Of a stretch of 47,729 nt of DNA, positions 29,829 to 40,392 are shown one piece after another. The stretch's first letter is position 1. Each line of letters begins with the position of its first letter. Location: positions 1-47,729 of the IMG/VR virus record IMGVR_UViG_3300025674_000069; one strand, given 5' to 3'. Origin of the DNA: a virus. The translations under genes and the position numbers were made by a program. The notes beneath the pieces were generated by a model. It worked only from the letters and a program-made list of their open reading frames with translations. It was not told where the DNA came from and ran no database searches.

Positions 29829-32315
29829 TTATCGAAGTCCACCACCCGTTTGAATGATACTTGTGGGTGGAAGCCAATACTGTTGATTGTTCTCTCGTTC
29901 AATTCGACGCTCCATTCTGCGAAGATAGCCGGGGTTGACTGTTTCTTGCAGTTGATACCAGATTAAATAATCCATTGCTTGCTTGGTATAAAACAAGTTT
30001 GCAAATGGAGTATTGTTTTTAATCAAACGAATAACATCGCCGGTCAAATCTTCCTCTCCCCCAGCAACAACACCTCTTGCCCTTTGAAGAAGATCAATAA
30101 CTTCGGCAAATGTGCCGATGCCCGGTCCAGCCATTGTTTCTAATGTGCCGCCGCTATATCTATTTGCTTCTCCAAAAAGAAAATCGCCATATATTCCTAT
30201 TCCGCCGCCTTGTAATGCTGCTGCGAAAAGTGTTTCCATCGTATTCGGTCTGGGTTCGCGGCCCTTGGCAACTTCTTTAAATTGCATAACGAAATATCCA
30301 AGTACAGTTGTGCCAACAATTGTATTAATAATACCCATGTTTGCACCAACACCGCGCATAAGTTGCTCGCGTTTGGTTTTAGCACCGTAACCATACATAT
30401 GCCGCCCAACACCTTTGGTTAAAGCTGTAACACCAAATGATTTGAACTGAAATAGGAATCTGATTGCCTGACCCGCAGACTCATCAGGGCGATATCCACG
30501 CCGCATGATCGCACGTTCTCTTGCGCCAGGAGAAGGAATAGAATTATCTGCTTCAGAAACCAGCAAAGCAAACACGTTTTCTCGTATTTTTACATCAGGT
30601 ATTTCTCCGGGAATAAGATACATCCGACCATCTGGGCCTTTCTTCGCACCTTTTCTTGCAAGCTCCCAACCCTTTTGATCTATGCCATATGTTCCTAGAA
30701 TGCGGCGCAAATCATCTGGCAGCTTATCAAATCGCTTTGTTGCTTCGCGGCCAAGATCATTTGCAATCATCAATGTAACGCCGCGCTTATTGCTTTCTGT
30801 CCACGGTTGCAAAAGATTTAACTTAAAAAACGTAGCCAAGTATTTTGATGTTTGACCAGGAACATCATCCGATGCGTTGAATCGGCTCATAAAATCGCCC
30901 AATTGACCCTCAAGACCAACACCAAGTCGATCCGCAAAGTCACGCATTTCACCCCTCTTCATGCCTTTGAATACAGCGGAAAATGCATCGCCCCATGCAT
31001 CCATTAGAGAACGACCCTGATAAATCCGGTTTGATGAAATAAATGCAATATCAGAAAAAGCAGATATAAAAGCTCCGCCGAGCTTTGCCATTGTTTGAAT
31101 TGATCTAATAAAATGAAATACTTTGGCCATTGTGGTATGAGAGCCAAAATTTACTTCACCAGTAACTTCAGCCAGAGCAGCTTTAAATGTAACTGGAGCG
31201 CGCTCCCGCCTAATATATTTTAATTTTGTTGCATCCCCGCGATATTTCTTTTCCAATCTACGAAGAACGCGATCAACCATTGCTTGCGGATTTGTGCCAA
31301 GAACCTCCATGAGAGCAGTAGAGCGAGCAGAGGATTGAAGGTCTTGCATAAATGCTTCGCGCAAAGATGCCCGACCAAACTTTTGATCGTAGTCATACCA
31401 ATCATTTGGGGTCTTAAATGTAAGTACGCTTTGGGCGCTTTCTTTTTTTGCAAGATTAGCTGGACCCTTAAACGCTCTGCTTATCTCATTTACCTCTGTA
31501 ATCGCTTGACCCTTTGGATCTTTGCGTACACCAGTAACGATTGCCTCATATGCGCTATCCAAGAATCCATCGATGCGCTCTGGCGCTATCCCCATTTTTT
31601 TATAGTCTAGCTTATCGCGGATATATGCCTTCCACTCATCAAGGCCAACCTTAACCATTCTGCGCTGATCGTGACTTGCCCGAACCACGCGACCTTCTTT
31701 CAAGCGTATATATGCACCCGCCTGATTAAGCCTTTGCGTTGCGGCTCTTTGATATTTGAATAGTATTTTTCCCAAAGCCTTTGCATCTGAAGAGGCGTTT
31801 GGAACACCAAGCGGATTTTTACGGTTCAAGTCACCCAAAACATTGGCAACTTGTTTCTCAAAGTCGCCCTTCATGTTATTGAATTTAACAAGTAAATTAG
31901 CTTTGCGCAGATCGGCTATCAAGCCGCCAGAATAAGAAAGAAAGACCCCATTTGTAAGAGAATCGACAGATCTGGTAGCACCCTCAAATGGCGCATTCAC
32001 TCCAACAAGTGCGGCCTCCAATCCCAAAGAGGGATTGCCCGTCATTTCATTTGCTCTCTCAGTCAAAGCCATAAGCTTTTGTTCTTTGAGGATATTCATA
32101 TACCGATTGCGCTTTTCAATCTTTCTTGCAATCTCAGCTTCTTTTGCAATCAGCAATCCTTTATCAAAAATAGCAGATTCAATCTGATCTACTTTATTTG
32201 CAGCAATCCGCTCTTTTTTTTCTGCATTTAATTCTGTGATAATCTCGTCAAGCTCATCATCTGTTAAGCGACCCTTATTAGCTGTATCAGCGATTTTTAA
32301 ACAATCTGCCATCAT
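29829..32315 (-). CDS. Large ejected virion protein, C-terminal partner (version B)
   Basis: An 828-aa protein from ATG 32315, which overlaps the TGA of the 619-aa gene (ATGA); a longer TTG start at 32330 is also possible. It is mostly helical with hydrophobic stretches (MAKLGGAFISAFSDIAFISS, GANMGIINTIVGTTVLGYF). It ends VNPGYLRRMERRIERENNQ and LPPTSI, a C-terminus I recognise from large ejected proteins of marine podoviruses. With the 619-aa gene it probably fills the role of one gp16-like protein. Version A carries a ParB-domain protein at this site. Confidence 0.6.
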   Translation of the reverse strand: MMADCLKIADTANKGRLTDDELDEIITELNAEKKERIAANKVDQIESAIFDKGLLIAKEAEIARKIEKRNRYMNILKEQKLMALTERANEMTGNPSLGLEAALVGVNAPFEGATRSVDSLTNGVFLSYSGGLIADLRKANLLVKFNNMKGDFEKQVANVLGDLNRKNPLGVPNASSDAKALGKILFKYQRAATQRLNQAGAYIRLKEGRVVRASHDQRRMVKVGLDEWKAYIRDKLDYKKMGIAPERIDGFLDSAYEAIVTGVRKDPKGQAITEVNEISRAFKGPANLAKKESAQSVLTFKTPNDWYDYDQKFGRASLREAFMQDLQSSARSTALMEVLGTNPQAMVDRVLRRLEKKYRGDATKLKYIRRERAPVTFKAALAEVTGEVNFGSHTTMAKVFHFIRSIQTMAKLGGAFISAFSDIAFISSNRIYQGRSLMDAWGDAFSAVFKGMKRGEMRDFADRLGVGLEGQLGDFMSRFNASDDVPGQTSKYLATFFKLNLLQPWTESNKRGVTLMIANDLGREATKRFDKLPDDLRRILGTYGIDQKGWELARKGAKKGPDGRMYLIPGEIPDVKIRENVFALLVSEADNSIPSPGARERAIMRRGYRPDESAGQAIRFLFQFKSFGVTALTKGVGRHMYGYGAKTKREQLMRGVGANMGIINTIVGTTVLGYFVMQFKEVAKGREPRPNTMETLFAAALQGGGIGIYGDFLFGEANRYSGGTLETMAGPGIGTFAEVIDLLQRARGVVAGGEEDLTGDVIRLIKNNTPFANLFYTKQAMDYLIWYQLQETVNPGYLRRMERRIERENNQQYWLPPTSIIQTGGGLR

Positions 32316-34171
32316 GCCCTCGCTATGCAAACAGTTACAGCTTCAGTCACTTCTATATAAGCGTCTGTTCTAGCATCAATTTGTTCAATCTCTTGAATTT
32401 CTTCTAATTGTTCTTTTGTCAATTCACCATCTTCACGCATTTGAGCAATGATAGCTTCTTGTTGAGATATGTCCCCATCAAGCTCTATTTCATCACCAAC
32501 CTCGTCAAACCTCGCGGATGCTTGGAGATCAGCAAACGGATCATTCTCAATATCCATTGCATGACGTGCGGCCAATTCAGCACGAACATCTTCAACCTTT
32601 ATTGATACGCTTTGTGCAGCATCGATTACGTCATCCCCGGTAACTGCCATTCTTTCTGAGATAAGAGCAACTTCTTCATCAGTAACATCTTTCTGACCAA
32701 AAGTTTCTAACTCAGAACGAATATCTTCACGTCTTGATATTTCCGCCTCGTAATCATTCTTAGCTGCGCTGTATGCTCTCCACGCATCAGCTTGTTCAAG
32801 ATCTTGTCTAGCAAAAGTAAAGTTACCCCGACTTTCTTCTGATAAAGTATCTATAAGTTGGTTTGGATTGCGCTCTGGCAAAAAGCCAGCTTCAAATGCC
32901 ATCTCAGCCATATCATCAAGGTTTGTATTAGTCGTTCTATTGCTGATGCCGTTGACCATATTACCTTTGCTATTGAGATATCCAGCGCGACCCTCAATCC
33001 CCAGGTTCTTTAATTCACCTCTAAATGTTGGATCTTGGTCATTTATGCCGCCATGCATACGAATAAATTCGCTTAGAGTTTGTGGTCTGGCCACGGGTTT
33101 AGGCGCAACCATTGAAACATTGACACCCTGATCCGTTACAAATTGTCGAATAGCTGTTTCATAAGTAACCCGTCCACCAGTGATATTATACATTTCACGG
33201 GTTTGCTTTACGACACGATTTGCTCTTGCTACAGCCTCCGCCTCGCTTATGCGTTCTGGAATTTGTATTGGTTGTAGATCAGAACGAACAGAAACTTCTG
33301 GCTCAGAGGCTTCAAGTACCGCTTTAACATCAACGTCTGGGCGCGTTAATACACCCGCCACAGTACCGATTGCACCGCCAAGAAAAAGCCCAGCACCGAC
33401 ATTTAGAAGTGCCTCACTCATTGAGTAATCAAGTTGCTGATCTTTTGATAGAGCATAGTACAAAGGCTCAGTCACTAATGCGCCATATAGCCCTTCTCTT
33501 GCGCCAACACTGGCCCTACCACCCACGCGACCAAATCTTGCTACAGCTTTGGCTTTTCCAGCTTGGCCGACAAAAGGAATAAACATTGTGGCAACTTCAA
33601 CTGGATCTGTTGCCATCGCCAACATACCACCGGCAAACTTTGCAACACCCGGCACAAAGCCCGTTGGACTGCGAGAAAGAATAGCGTTTCTTATTGCCTC
33701 TTCCTTTTTGCCTTCATTAAGTAAACGCGCCTCTTCTTCTGTCCCATATTCTTCAAATTTTAAACCATATTCTCCATACTTTTCATTGAGATATTCAGGC
33801 GATTTTAACCTGCCCTCGTCAATGCTTTGCTGGAATATACTGTTTCTTTGCGTTTCGCTTTCCTGATAAATAGCATCAAGCTTAGAAAACAATTGCTCAC
33901 GCAGCGCTGGATCAGTCGTGTAATCCAACTCATATTCTATTGCTGCTTGTCTATTGCGCCGATCTCTTTCACCTTGGGCAAATTCTTCGCGCTGATCTTC
34001 AGTGAGGGCAGTTGATGCAGCACCCGCTTGTTCAAAAGCCCTAGCAATCAATGTTCCGGTCATTGGCGTATCCGCCATAGCCGTTACAGCACGACCCAAA
34101 GAAACGCCAATCTCATCCGGCGCTATTACGCGAAGAATGCGATTTTCGGTTGCTAATGGCCTTGGTCGCAT
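32312..34171 (-). CDS. Ejected virion protein, N-terminal partner (version B)
   Basis: A 619-aa protein. Residues about 170-270 are Gly/Ala-rich and hydrophobic (VAKFAGGMLAMATDPVEVAT, LLNVGAGLFLGGAIGTVAGVL), followed by a charged helical end rich in Glu. The ordering DPV, then an EG/EA-GA segment, then LNVGxG resembles the membrane-interacting zone of version A's protein, although the rest differs. It probably forms part of the ejection channel. Its stop overlaps the next gene. Confidence 0.55.
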   Translation of the reverse strand: MRPRPLATENRILRVIAPDEIGVSLGRAVTAMADTPMTGTLIARAFEQAGAASTALTEDQREEFAQGERDRRNRQAAIEYELDYTTDPALREQLFSKLDAIYQESETQRNSIFQQSIDEGRLKSPEYLNEKYGEYGLKFEEYGTEEEARLLNEGKKEEAIRNAILSRSPTGFVPGVAKFAGGMLAMATDPVEVATMFIPFVGQAGKAKAVARFGRVGGRASVGAREGLYGALVTEPLYYALSKDQQLDYSMSEALLNVGAGLFLGGAIGTVAGVLTRPDVDVKAVLEASEPEVSVRSDLQPIQIPERISEAEAVARANRVVKQTREMYNITGGRVTYETAIRQFVTDQGVNVSMVAPKPVARPQTLSEFIRMHGGINDQDPTFRGELKNLGIEGRAGYLNSKGNMVNGISNRTTNTNLDDMAEMAFEAGFLPERNPNQLIDTLSEESRGNFTFARQDLEQADAWRAYSAAKNDYEAEISRREDIRSELETFGQKDVTDEEVALISERMAVTGDDVIDAAQSVSIKVEDVRAELAARHAMDIENDPFADLQASARFDEVGDEIELDGDISQQEAIIAQMREDGELTKEQLEEIQEIEQIDARTDAYIEVTEAVTVCIARA

Positions 34172-34174
34172 TAT

Positions 34175-36724
34175 CTATTGCCCCTTCAGCCAATCATCAT
34201 AAGATAAAAAGAAATCTGGATCATTAACTATTCCTTTTGATGCCTCTTCTTTATATCTATTGAGAAGCTTTCTATTCTCTAGGCTCGTCGCTTTTTGAAT
34301 TTCAAGGGGAGCCGTATCAATCATTTCTTTTACTTTTTCTTTTTGTAATTCTAATTTTGATTTTTCAATCGGCTCTTCTATTACTGGCACTTCCTCTTCT
34401 GGTGCTTCTATTTCCAGCAAGCCTTTTTGCCCTGGCGCAATGCCCAATATTGCTTCTTGATATTGACCAGGCGTAAGTATATCGGCATCTAATGCGGTTT
34501 CTTCTCGTTCTAAATTTTCTACGGCTGTATTTAGAATAGTAGACATATCCGCAAATTTTACTTCAAACTCACTCCCATCCTTTTTCAATGCGGGAATAAA
34601 GTAATCATTGATGCTATAATGCAGAACCAAACCATCTGCATTGCTGTTATTAAACCAAACACCAGTAGAGGCCAAAGAAGCCAATGAAATCGCTTCATCA
34701 ATATCACCTGGGTATTTTGCAATATCCAATGGATCAACGCCAATCTGTTCCAGTATTTTCTCATTGAGAAGCCTTGAGGCATCTGTCTCTATTGATTGAG
34801 CATTGAATTGCATCGGAACAACATATTGGCCTTGAGTGCTTAAAACGACCTGAGTAGATTCAGGAAGAATATCATTGATGGCTGACGAAACAGCATCAGC
34901 CGCAGATATGTTTTTTCTTTTCATTCTAGATAGCGCCATCTTTTCTATAACGGCGTATTGTTCATTAAATATTTTTTCTGCTACAGTATTGCCACCAGCT
35001 AGATAAGCTGTTCTGTAATCATCTAGGCTAGTTATCAATTCCGTTGTGACGTTATTAACATCGGCTGGATCAACGCCAACTTTAATATCTTTGATATCTT
35101 GACCAGAAAGTTCTAACAATTCTGTTCGAACCCCTGGCTTTGCTGCATCTACATATAGAGCTTGAACATATTCAGATGAAAGATTTGCTTTTCTTAATTC
35201 TTCAATAAATTGCCCAGAATAATCACCAAGATTAGTAATCCGCGCAAACATTTCAGGTGCAACATCAGTATCAATGCTTTGAATAATCTCAACCATTTGC
35301 GATGCAAAGGCTTTCGGCATTATGGGGTTATTTGGAGCAACGCCAAGTGTATCGAATTGCTCCTTTATGATATCCCTAAATTGTAATATTTTTTGAGAAG
35401 CGCCATCAATATTTCCACTAGAAATATCGTCCGTTATGGCATTCATCATTCCAAATGCAGATTCATTATTTTGAACAACGAATAGAGCGGCATCTTTATT
35501 GAGCGCATCACTTCTTTTTGCAACATCCTTAACCCACTCATTATACCGTGTTCCGGCTTTTGTAATATCTTCTGATATTCCACTTTGTTGAGCGGCATCA
35601 TATTCAGCTTTAAGCTCTGTTGTAATTTCCTCAGTTCTTTCTGGCGACATATAAGCCAATGCACCACGATTTAAAACGTCCTCAGATGCTTCATTCCAAG
35701 AAGATATATATTCATCGGCTTGCTCTTCTGAGAAGATTTGACGAATTTGATCTTCGTTTATTTCAAACCCAGATGGTGCTTCGCCTGTTAATTTCATTGC
35801 ATCAATAGCAGATGTAAGATCATCAAGGGCAGAAGTCCGCGCCCTGTTTATCTCAGTAGATAAATTGTTTTGTAACTGCTTATTGAATGAGCGGTTTTGC
35901 TCATATGAATGCCCAGGAAGAGGGGTTTTTTCATACTCTTCAAGTAGTGCTGTTTTTTCAGTAATCCCAGCCGCATTATCATAGAGATAAAGACGGTTTT
36001 GCCGAATAGCTGTTTTGAGCGTTGCGTCTATAACCTTCTGAGCATTTTTCTCTTGAACGCCCAATTCAAGCATATCGGCCTTAAACTTCTGCGCGGCATC
36101 TTCTAAACTTTCCTTTGTAGACCCCGGCTGTGTTGCAAGCTGAACAATCTCCTCAGATCCTATGGTCATAATCTGATTTGTTCTTTCTTTTGCCGCCGCT
36201 TGTGCTTTTCTAAAAGAAATATCGGAATAGCGACCCGTGTATGTCATTGCGCTATCGCTCAAACGCGCACTCAAAACACCAGATGCAACCGGATCTATCT
36301 CTTCAAGAGATGCAGCATATCCGTCCTGAATATCGGCCATAGAAGCCTCAAACGCAGAAAGAGGCATATTGTTTTTATCCGCCTCACGAATAAGGTTCTG
36401 CATATCTTGCTTGGCAAGAGTTTCAATCTCAACAACAGCAATTCTATTTGCCGCTTCTACCGCAGCACGCTCTGCAATCCCTCTGGGGCCGCCTCGCTCG
36501 CGTATGGCCTCTAGTGTAGGCAAAGCCCCTTCCTCGCGCACACGCTCCTCTCCGCGCCTCTCAGCCTCTTCTGCGGCACGTCTAAAGGCAAACTCAGACA
36601 TGCGGTCAAGTTGCTGGGAAATTGTTTGACCAAGTTGTGCCTCTTCACGCGCAGCCGCAAAATCCAATGAAACTGGTTGACGGGCCGTTAAGCCAATGCG
36701 CTGATATCGAGGAAGCCTAGCCAT
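34175..36724 (-). CDS. Internal virion protein, T7 gp15-like position (version B)
   Basis: An 849-aa, helical protein with start MARLPRYQRIG and end FFLSYDDWLKGQ. It shares the N- and C-terminal signatures with the 859-aa version A protein; the middle is more variable. Position and architecture suggest the core protein. No catalytic motif was seen. Confidence 0.7.
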   Translation of the reverse strand: MARLPRYQRIGLTARQPVSLDFAAAREEAQLGQTISQQLDRMSEFAFRRAAEEAERRGEERVREEGALPTLEAIRERGGPRGIAERAAVEAANRIAVVEIETLAKQDMQNLIREADKNNMPLSAFEASMADIQDGYAASLEEIDPVASGVLSARLSDSAMTYTGRYSDISFRKAQAAAKERTNQIMTIGSEEIVQLATQPGSTKESLEDAAQKFKADMLELGVQEKNAQKVIDATLKTAIRQNRLYLYDNAAGITEKTALLEEYEKTPLPGHSYEQNRSFNKQLQNNLSTEINRARTSALDDLTSAIDAMKLTGEAPSGFEINEDQIRQIFSEEQADEYISSWNEASEDVLNRGALAYMSPERTEEITTELKAEYDAAQQSGISEDITKAGTRYNEWVKDVAKRSDALNKDAALFVVQNNESAFGMMNAITDDISSGNIDGASQKILQFRDIIKEQFDTLGVAPNNPIMPKAFASQMVEIIQSIDTDVAPEMFARITNLGDYSGQFIEELRKANLSSEYVQALYVDAAKPGVRTELLELSGQDIKDIKVGVDPADVNNVTTELITSLDDYRTAYLAGGNTVAEKIFNEQYAVIEKMALSRMKRKNISAADAVSSAINDILPESTQVVLSTQGQYVVPMQFNAQSIETDASRLLNEKILEQIGVDPLDIAKYPGDIDEAISLASLASTGVWFNNSNADGLVLHYSINDYFIPALKKDGSEFEVKFADMSTILNTAVENLEREETALDADILTPGQYQEAILGIAPGQKGLLEIEAPEEEVPVIEEPIEKSKLELQKEKVKEMIDTAPLEIQKATSLENRKLLNRYKEEASKGIVNDPDFFLSYDDWLKGQ

Positions 36725-36734
36725 ATCTTAACCT

Positions 36735-37190
36735 TTAAAGTTGCCCATATTTGTATACTGCTTGACCAAATGTACCAGCAGCTTGCACATATGAGTTTAA
36801 TTGTGCCGTTTGTCCGGCTTGTTTGTAAATACCAGCCTGTTCGCTTGCTTGGCCAAGTGCCATAGCTGCATTATCAGCCGCAATGTTAAACTCTCTTACA
36901 CCCTCACCCATTGAAGCTTTCTGTATTGTTGCCGCAGATCCAGATGTAGGATCACCAACTCCGACAGCCGCCCTTGAAATAATGGTGGATAATACTTCAT
37001 TGAGATTGCGTAGAGCATCAGCACCCTTCTGCTTATAAGCAATTGCTTCAGCCCGGCCACGCAACTTTGCCTGTGCCGCTTGCTGTTCATACATTCTGCG
37101 CTGGGCTTGACCGGCTCTCATCTGACCGTATGCACTAATCGCCGATGAAGCCAACATTAAAGGTGCTGCTATAGGTGCGACTGCCGCCAT
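36735..37190 (-). CDS. Small internal virion protein, gp14-like (version B)
   Basis: A 151-aa protein with an Ala/Met/Gly-rich hydrophobic start, then LRGRAEAIAYKQKGADALRNL. It is a clear homologue of 4639-5112, including this motif. The ejectosome role is inferred from position. Confidence 0.65.
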   Translation of the reverse strand: MAAVAPIAAPLMLASSAISAYGQMRAGQAQRRMYEQQAAQAKLRGRAEAIAYKQKGADALRNLNEVLSTIISRAAVGVGDPTSGSAATIQKASMGEGVREFNIAADNAAMALGQASEQAGIYKQAGQTAQLNSYVQAAGTFGQAVYKYGQL

Positions 37191-37191
37191 G

Positions 37192-39732
37192 TTAAGACCC
37201 CGTACTCAGTTTATACTCCAAACCCAAGACCGTCATTGGTAAAGGATCTGTCTGTGTTAATGTTATTTGTCCAGTGTTAGCATATCCCAGCAAACCATGC
37301 GCCGTTTTTAATCCAGTATATTCAGCAATCACGGATGATCCGCTCTCAGTATCAAATGCAATCGTCTTGCCATTGATCTTCAGATCTTTGGTTTTGTCCA
37401 CAAGAGCATCAACCTGAACAACTCTTTTCTTCATGCCATGAATAGATCCAGACGATAGTGTTGGCTCAGTTGGCATTGTTTTTGCTTGGACCGTATAATT
37501 TAACCCGACTTGGTGAGTAGATGTTGCCGCCGTATCTAAAGTTATGCTGCCAAAAACAGCAACACCGTTCTTTACTACAATCCCATTTAAATCAACAGTT
37601 GGGCCAACCGTATCTGAAGGATCTTCAAATATAGCATCGTTGTCGCCAGATATCCCAATGTTTATAGTATATCCTGATACCGCAAAAGGCGTTCCACTTG
37701 TGTTATCTATATATATTGAGCTAACAGATTTAAAACTTCCCGTTGTTGTCCAAGAAGTTGTATTCGTATCATTAAAATTAATTGTTTCAACCAAAGCAGC
37801 ATTGGACGCATCGGTTCCGGTAAAAGTTGCCCTTAAATTTAACACAGAAGGAAATCCTGTGCCTGGCACACTGTTATTTTCTACCTCAAAAACTATTTGA
37901 TTGGTTTCAGAGCTAACTGTTTTTGCGCTTTCTGAAATACCATCTCTAATTATGTTTACTGTTTTGCCACGTAAATGACCTAATTGAACAGTTGTTATTG
38001 CTCCACCACTGACACCGCTATCTAGTGTAAAGTCAGAATTAAACACTTCTAAATAATATACAGTTGCAGAATCCACCGTCCTTTTAACAATTGCATAAAC
38101 TTCGCTTAATTCAACAGCTATAGCAATAAACTCACCGTCAGTTGTGAACTTGCTGGGCGCAATGACATTCTGTCCGGTAAGGATAGAATATACCGCCATC
38201 GATCCATCGCCACTATTCACAACAAACAGCCGATCCGCTTCATCTGTTGACGATGATCTTCTTACAGCAATATCAACCGGGGTATTCAGTAAGTGAGATG
38301 ATAGCAAAGCAATGTTCTGCACTTGATAAGAACGGGTATCGTTTCCAAACTGGAACGCATTGATAGCTTTGCCTTGACGTTGAACAAAGATCGTTGCGCC
38401 GTTTAAATCTTCAATTGGCACACCAGCCTTTGATCCAAGCCGGGTTTGTGGTCGCACCAAAAAATTACTTGGCGTAATTGGTGTATCTTCTGATTGAACA
38501 ACAATAAACTCACCGCCCGTTGAGAAAATACGCAAATCCGCACCAGACACGATATTTACAATCGAATTTAGTTGATTTGTGTTGATCGTTGTTTCAACAG
38601 CCTCATCATCAAGCCCGGTATGGGAGTCAAAGTTAAAATAATCAATAACGCGAGAACCCCAGACAGTATTCGGTCTGGACTTAGAGCCACCAAAGTATAA
38701 CCGGCCTTCGTGAAAAGTTGCCGATCTTGGCCAACCTCTAGTGCTTGACCAAACATCCTCATAGCCAAATTCACCGATCCAATTACCCGCAACAACACCG
38801 CTTGTGTCAAAGAACGGAACCTCAACAACAGCATTCATTATGGTATCGCTGACATATGAAATATACTTTACACGGCCAAAAGTGTTTTCAACTTGAGCGA
38901 AGTTATTAGCCGCAGATGGCGCAAACGCTGCAACTTTATAATTGGTTGTGTTATCTGGGGGCGTTGTCCAAGCAGGATAGACAGTTGCGACCTTTGTTGC
39001 TGCAACATAATCTGTAATATATCTTTCTTGCCCTGCACCCGTTCCACTTGTAAGCGTTATCCACATACCGTTTGGATCATCATTAGATGTATAAGATGTT
39101 GCCGCTTTAAGTGTAATTGTATTGCTAGAACCAGCCTGTGCTGATCCGTTATCAGTGGTTACAGAGGATGCAGTAATTGTAATATTGCCAGTAGTCGCGC
39201 TGGGCGTAATCGTAAAATTAGGAGAATGCTCATCAAGCGCATAAGCATATTGTGGCAAATTAGTCAGAGGCAGATTCTCAAGCGTCCAAGATGTATCAGA
39301 ATTGCGCACAAGACGTTTTGTCTGAAGATCTTCATGGCAAAGAATTAGGGTATCTACAGCTTGCGTATATTCAAGCTCATCAAGCATTGCTGCCGTAATA
39401 TCAGAGGCCGTAATATAATCATTGCCGCTTGAATTAATATCTCTTTGCAGATTTTTGTTTTTAAAAACATAAATGCGGCCAACAACAAAAACTAATAAAT
39501 AGCTGTCGTTTGTACTAAACTCGAATGGAATAATTTTAAATTCTGTAAAGCTCGATCCAAAATCAAAAACAAACTCCAAACCATCCCGACGACTAATTCC
39601 GCCTTGAGGTTGCACAACAACATTTGTCGCTTCTTCTAAAGCATTCTGATATTGCTGAAGATCTGTTCTGGCCCGTAGAAGAGGATCTATTTCTCCGGTA
39701 GAAAAGTTAGACTGATATTGCGTAATTCTCAT
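37192..39732 (-). CDS. Tail tubular protein B-like nozzle protein (version B), with insertion
   Basis: An 846-aa protein. It shares most of its length with the 732-aa version A protein (MRITQYQSNF start, QNALEEATNVV). About 115 residues are inserted in the distal part (near 37560-37905). These residues (VLNLRATFTGTD, SIYIDNTSGTPFAVSGYTIN) are beta-rich and Ig- or fibre-like, between the shared VSxE and TAATS(T/S)xQVGLNY blocks. The inserted part may be a surface domain on the nozzle. Confidence 0.85.
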   Translation of the reverse strand: MRITQYQSNFSTGEIDPLLRARTDLQQYQNALEEATNVVVQPQGGISRRDGLEFVFDFGSSFTEFKIIPFEFSTNDSYLLVFVVGRIYVFKNKNLQRDINSSGNDYITASDITAAMLDELEYTQAVDTLILCHEDLQTKRLVRNSDTSWTLENLPLTNLPQYAYALDEHSPNFTITPSATTGNITITASSVTTDNGSAQAGSSNTITLKAATSYTSNDDPNGMWITLTSGTGAGQERYITDYVAATKVATVYPAWTTPPDNTTNYKVAAFAPSAANNFAQVENTFGRVKYISYVSDTIMNAVVEVPFFDTSGVVAGNWIGEFGYEDVWSSTRGWPRSATFHEGRLYFGGSKSRPNTVWGSRVIDYFNFDSHTGLDDEAVETTINTNQLNSIVNIVSGADLRIFSTGGEFIVVQSEDTPITPSNFLVRPQTRLGSKAGVPIEDLNGATIFVQRQGKAINAFQFGNDTRSYQVQNIALLSSHLLNTPVDIAVRRSSSTDEADRLFVVNSGDGSMAVYSILTGQNVIAPSKFTTDGEFIAIAVELSEVYAIVKRTVDSATVYYLEVFNSDFTLDSGVSGGAITTVQLGHLRGKTVNIIRDGISESAKTVSSETNQIVFEVENNSVPGTGFPSVLNLRATFTGTDASNAALVETINFNDTNTTSWTTTGSFKSVSSIYIDNTSGTPFAVSGYTINIGISGDNDAIFEDPSDTVGPTVDLNGIVVKNGVAVFGSITLDTAATSTHQVGLNYTVQAKTMPTEPTLSSGSIHGMKKRVVQVDALVDKTKDLKINGKTIAFDTESGSSVIAEYTGLKTAHGLLGYANTGQITLTQTDPLPMTVLGLEYKLSTGS

Positions 39733-40349
39733 CAGTACCTCGCCTGAATAAGAGAATAGTCCTCCACAATTTGCGTACCTTGACCACGCCCATCAATGTT
39801 CATTGCCTCACGCAGCAACCCGCCACGACCAGATTCACCCGGTGAACCATATGCTTGCGCACGAAAGTAATCTGCTTTTGTTGCCTGATCGGTTACGGTA
39901 ATTGCAATCTCTGAAGCCAATGCTACGCGCAAGAACCGCACGAAATAAGCTGGCATATTAGCCTCTGTTACCGTTGCCTGATAATCAATGTAAATGGTAT
40001 CCAGATTAGTAAATAACTGAGTGCCATATATTTCCCATCCATATCGTCTTGGGCGTGTACCGCTTGCGCTGCTATCAAAAACAGCTATCGGGCTTCCAAT
40101 AAGATCCGCTGGGAAGTCAAAGGCATTATCCCATTCGTTGACGGGAGCCGTTACATTCTTGCTAAGTTGGACTTTTTTAAGACTCCAACTCCAAGGATAG
40201 ACTGTCAGAAGATGGTTTTTAAGATCTGGGTAAAGTCTATTACAAGCGTCCGCTGTATCACTTCCATCTGTCAGAGATGTAATTGCAGCCGCGCCAAGAA
40301 GGACAAGGGCATCAGAGCAAATTGTTACATCAGTATCGCCAGTTGCCAT
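39732..40349 (-). CDS. Tail tubular protein A-like adaptor (version B)
   Basis: A 205-aa homologue of 7312-7929 with ICSDALVLLGAA, ACNRLYPDLKNHLL and VYPWSWSLKK. The length is identical. It directly follows the terminator hairpin (40373) and shares its end base with the nozzle gene. Confidence 0.85.
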   Translation of the reverse strand: MATGDTDVTICSDALVLLGAAAITSLTDGSDTADACNRLYPDLKNHLLTVYPWSWSLKKVQLSKNVTAPVNEWDNAFDFPADLIGSPIAVFDSSASGTRPRRYGWEIYGTQLFTNLDTIYIDYQATVTEANMPAYFVRFLRVALASEIAITVTDQATKADYFRAQAYGSPGESGRGGLLREAMNIDGRGQGTQIVEDYSLIQARY

Positions 40350-40372
40350 TATAGCCCTCCAAGAGTTTGAAG

Positions 40373-40392
40373 GGGGCCAGTTGCCCAGCCCC
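40373..40392 (-). terminator. Terminator-like hairpin after the capsid genes (version B side)
   Basis: The same hairpin as at 7953 with a GCAA loop (GNRA) in place of GUAA, plus one more G-C pair outside (40372/40393). Flanking bases differ, so the stem and loop class are kept while the sequence drifts. Confidence 0.6.
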
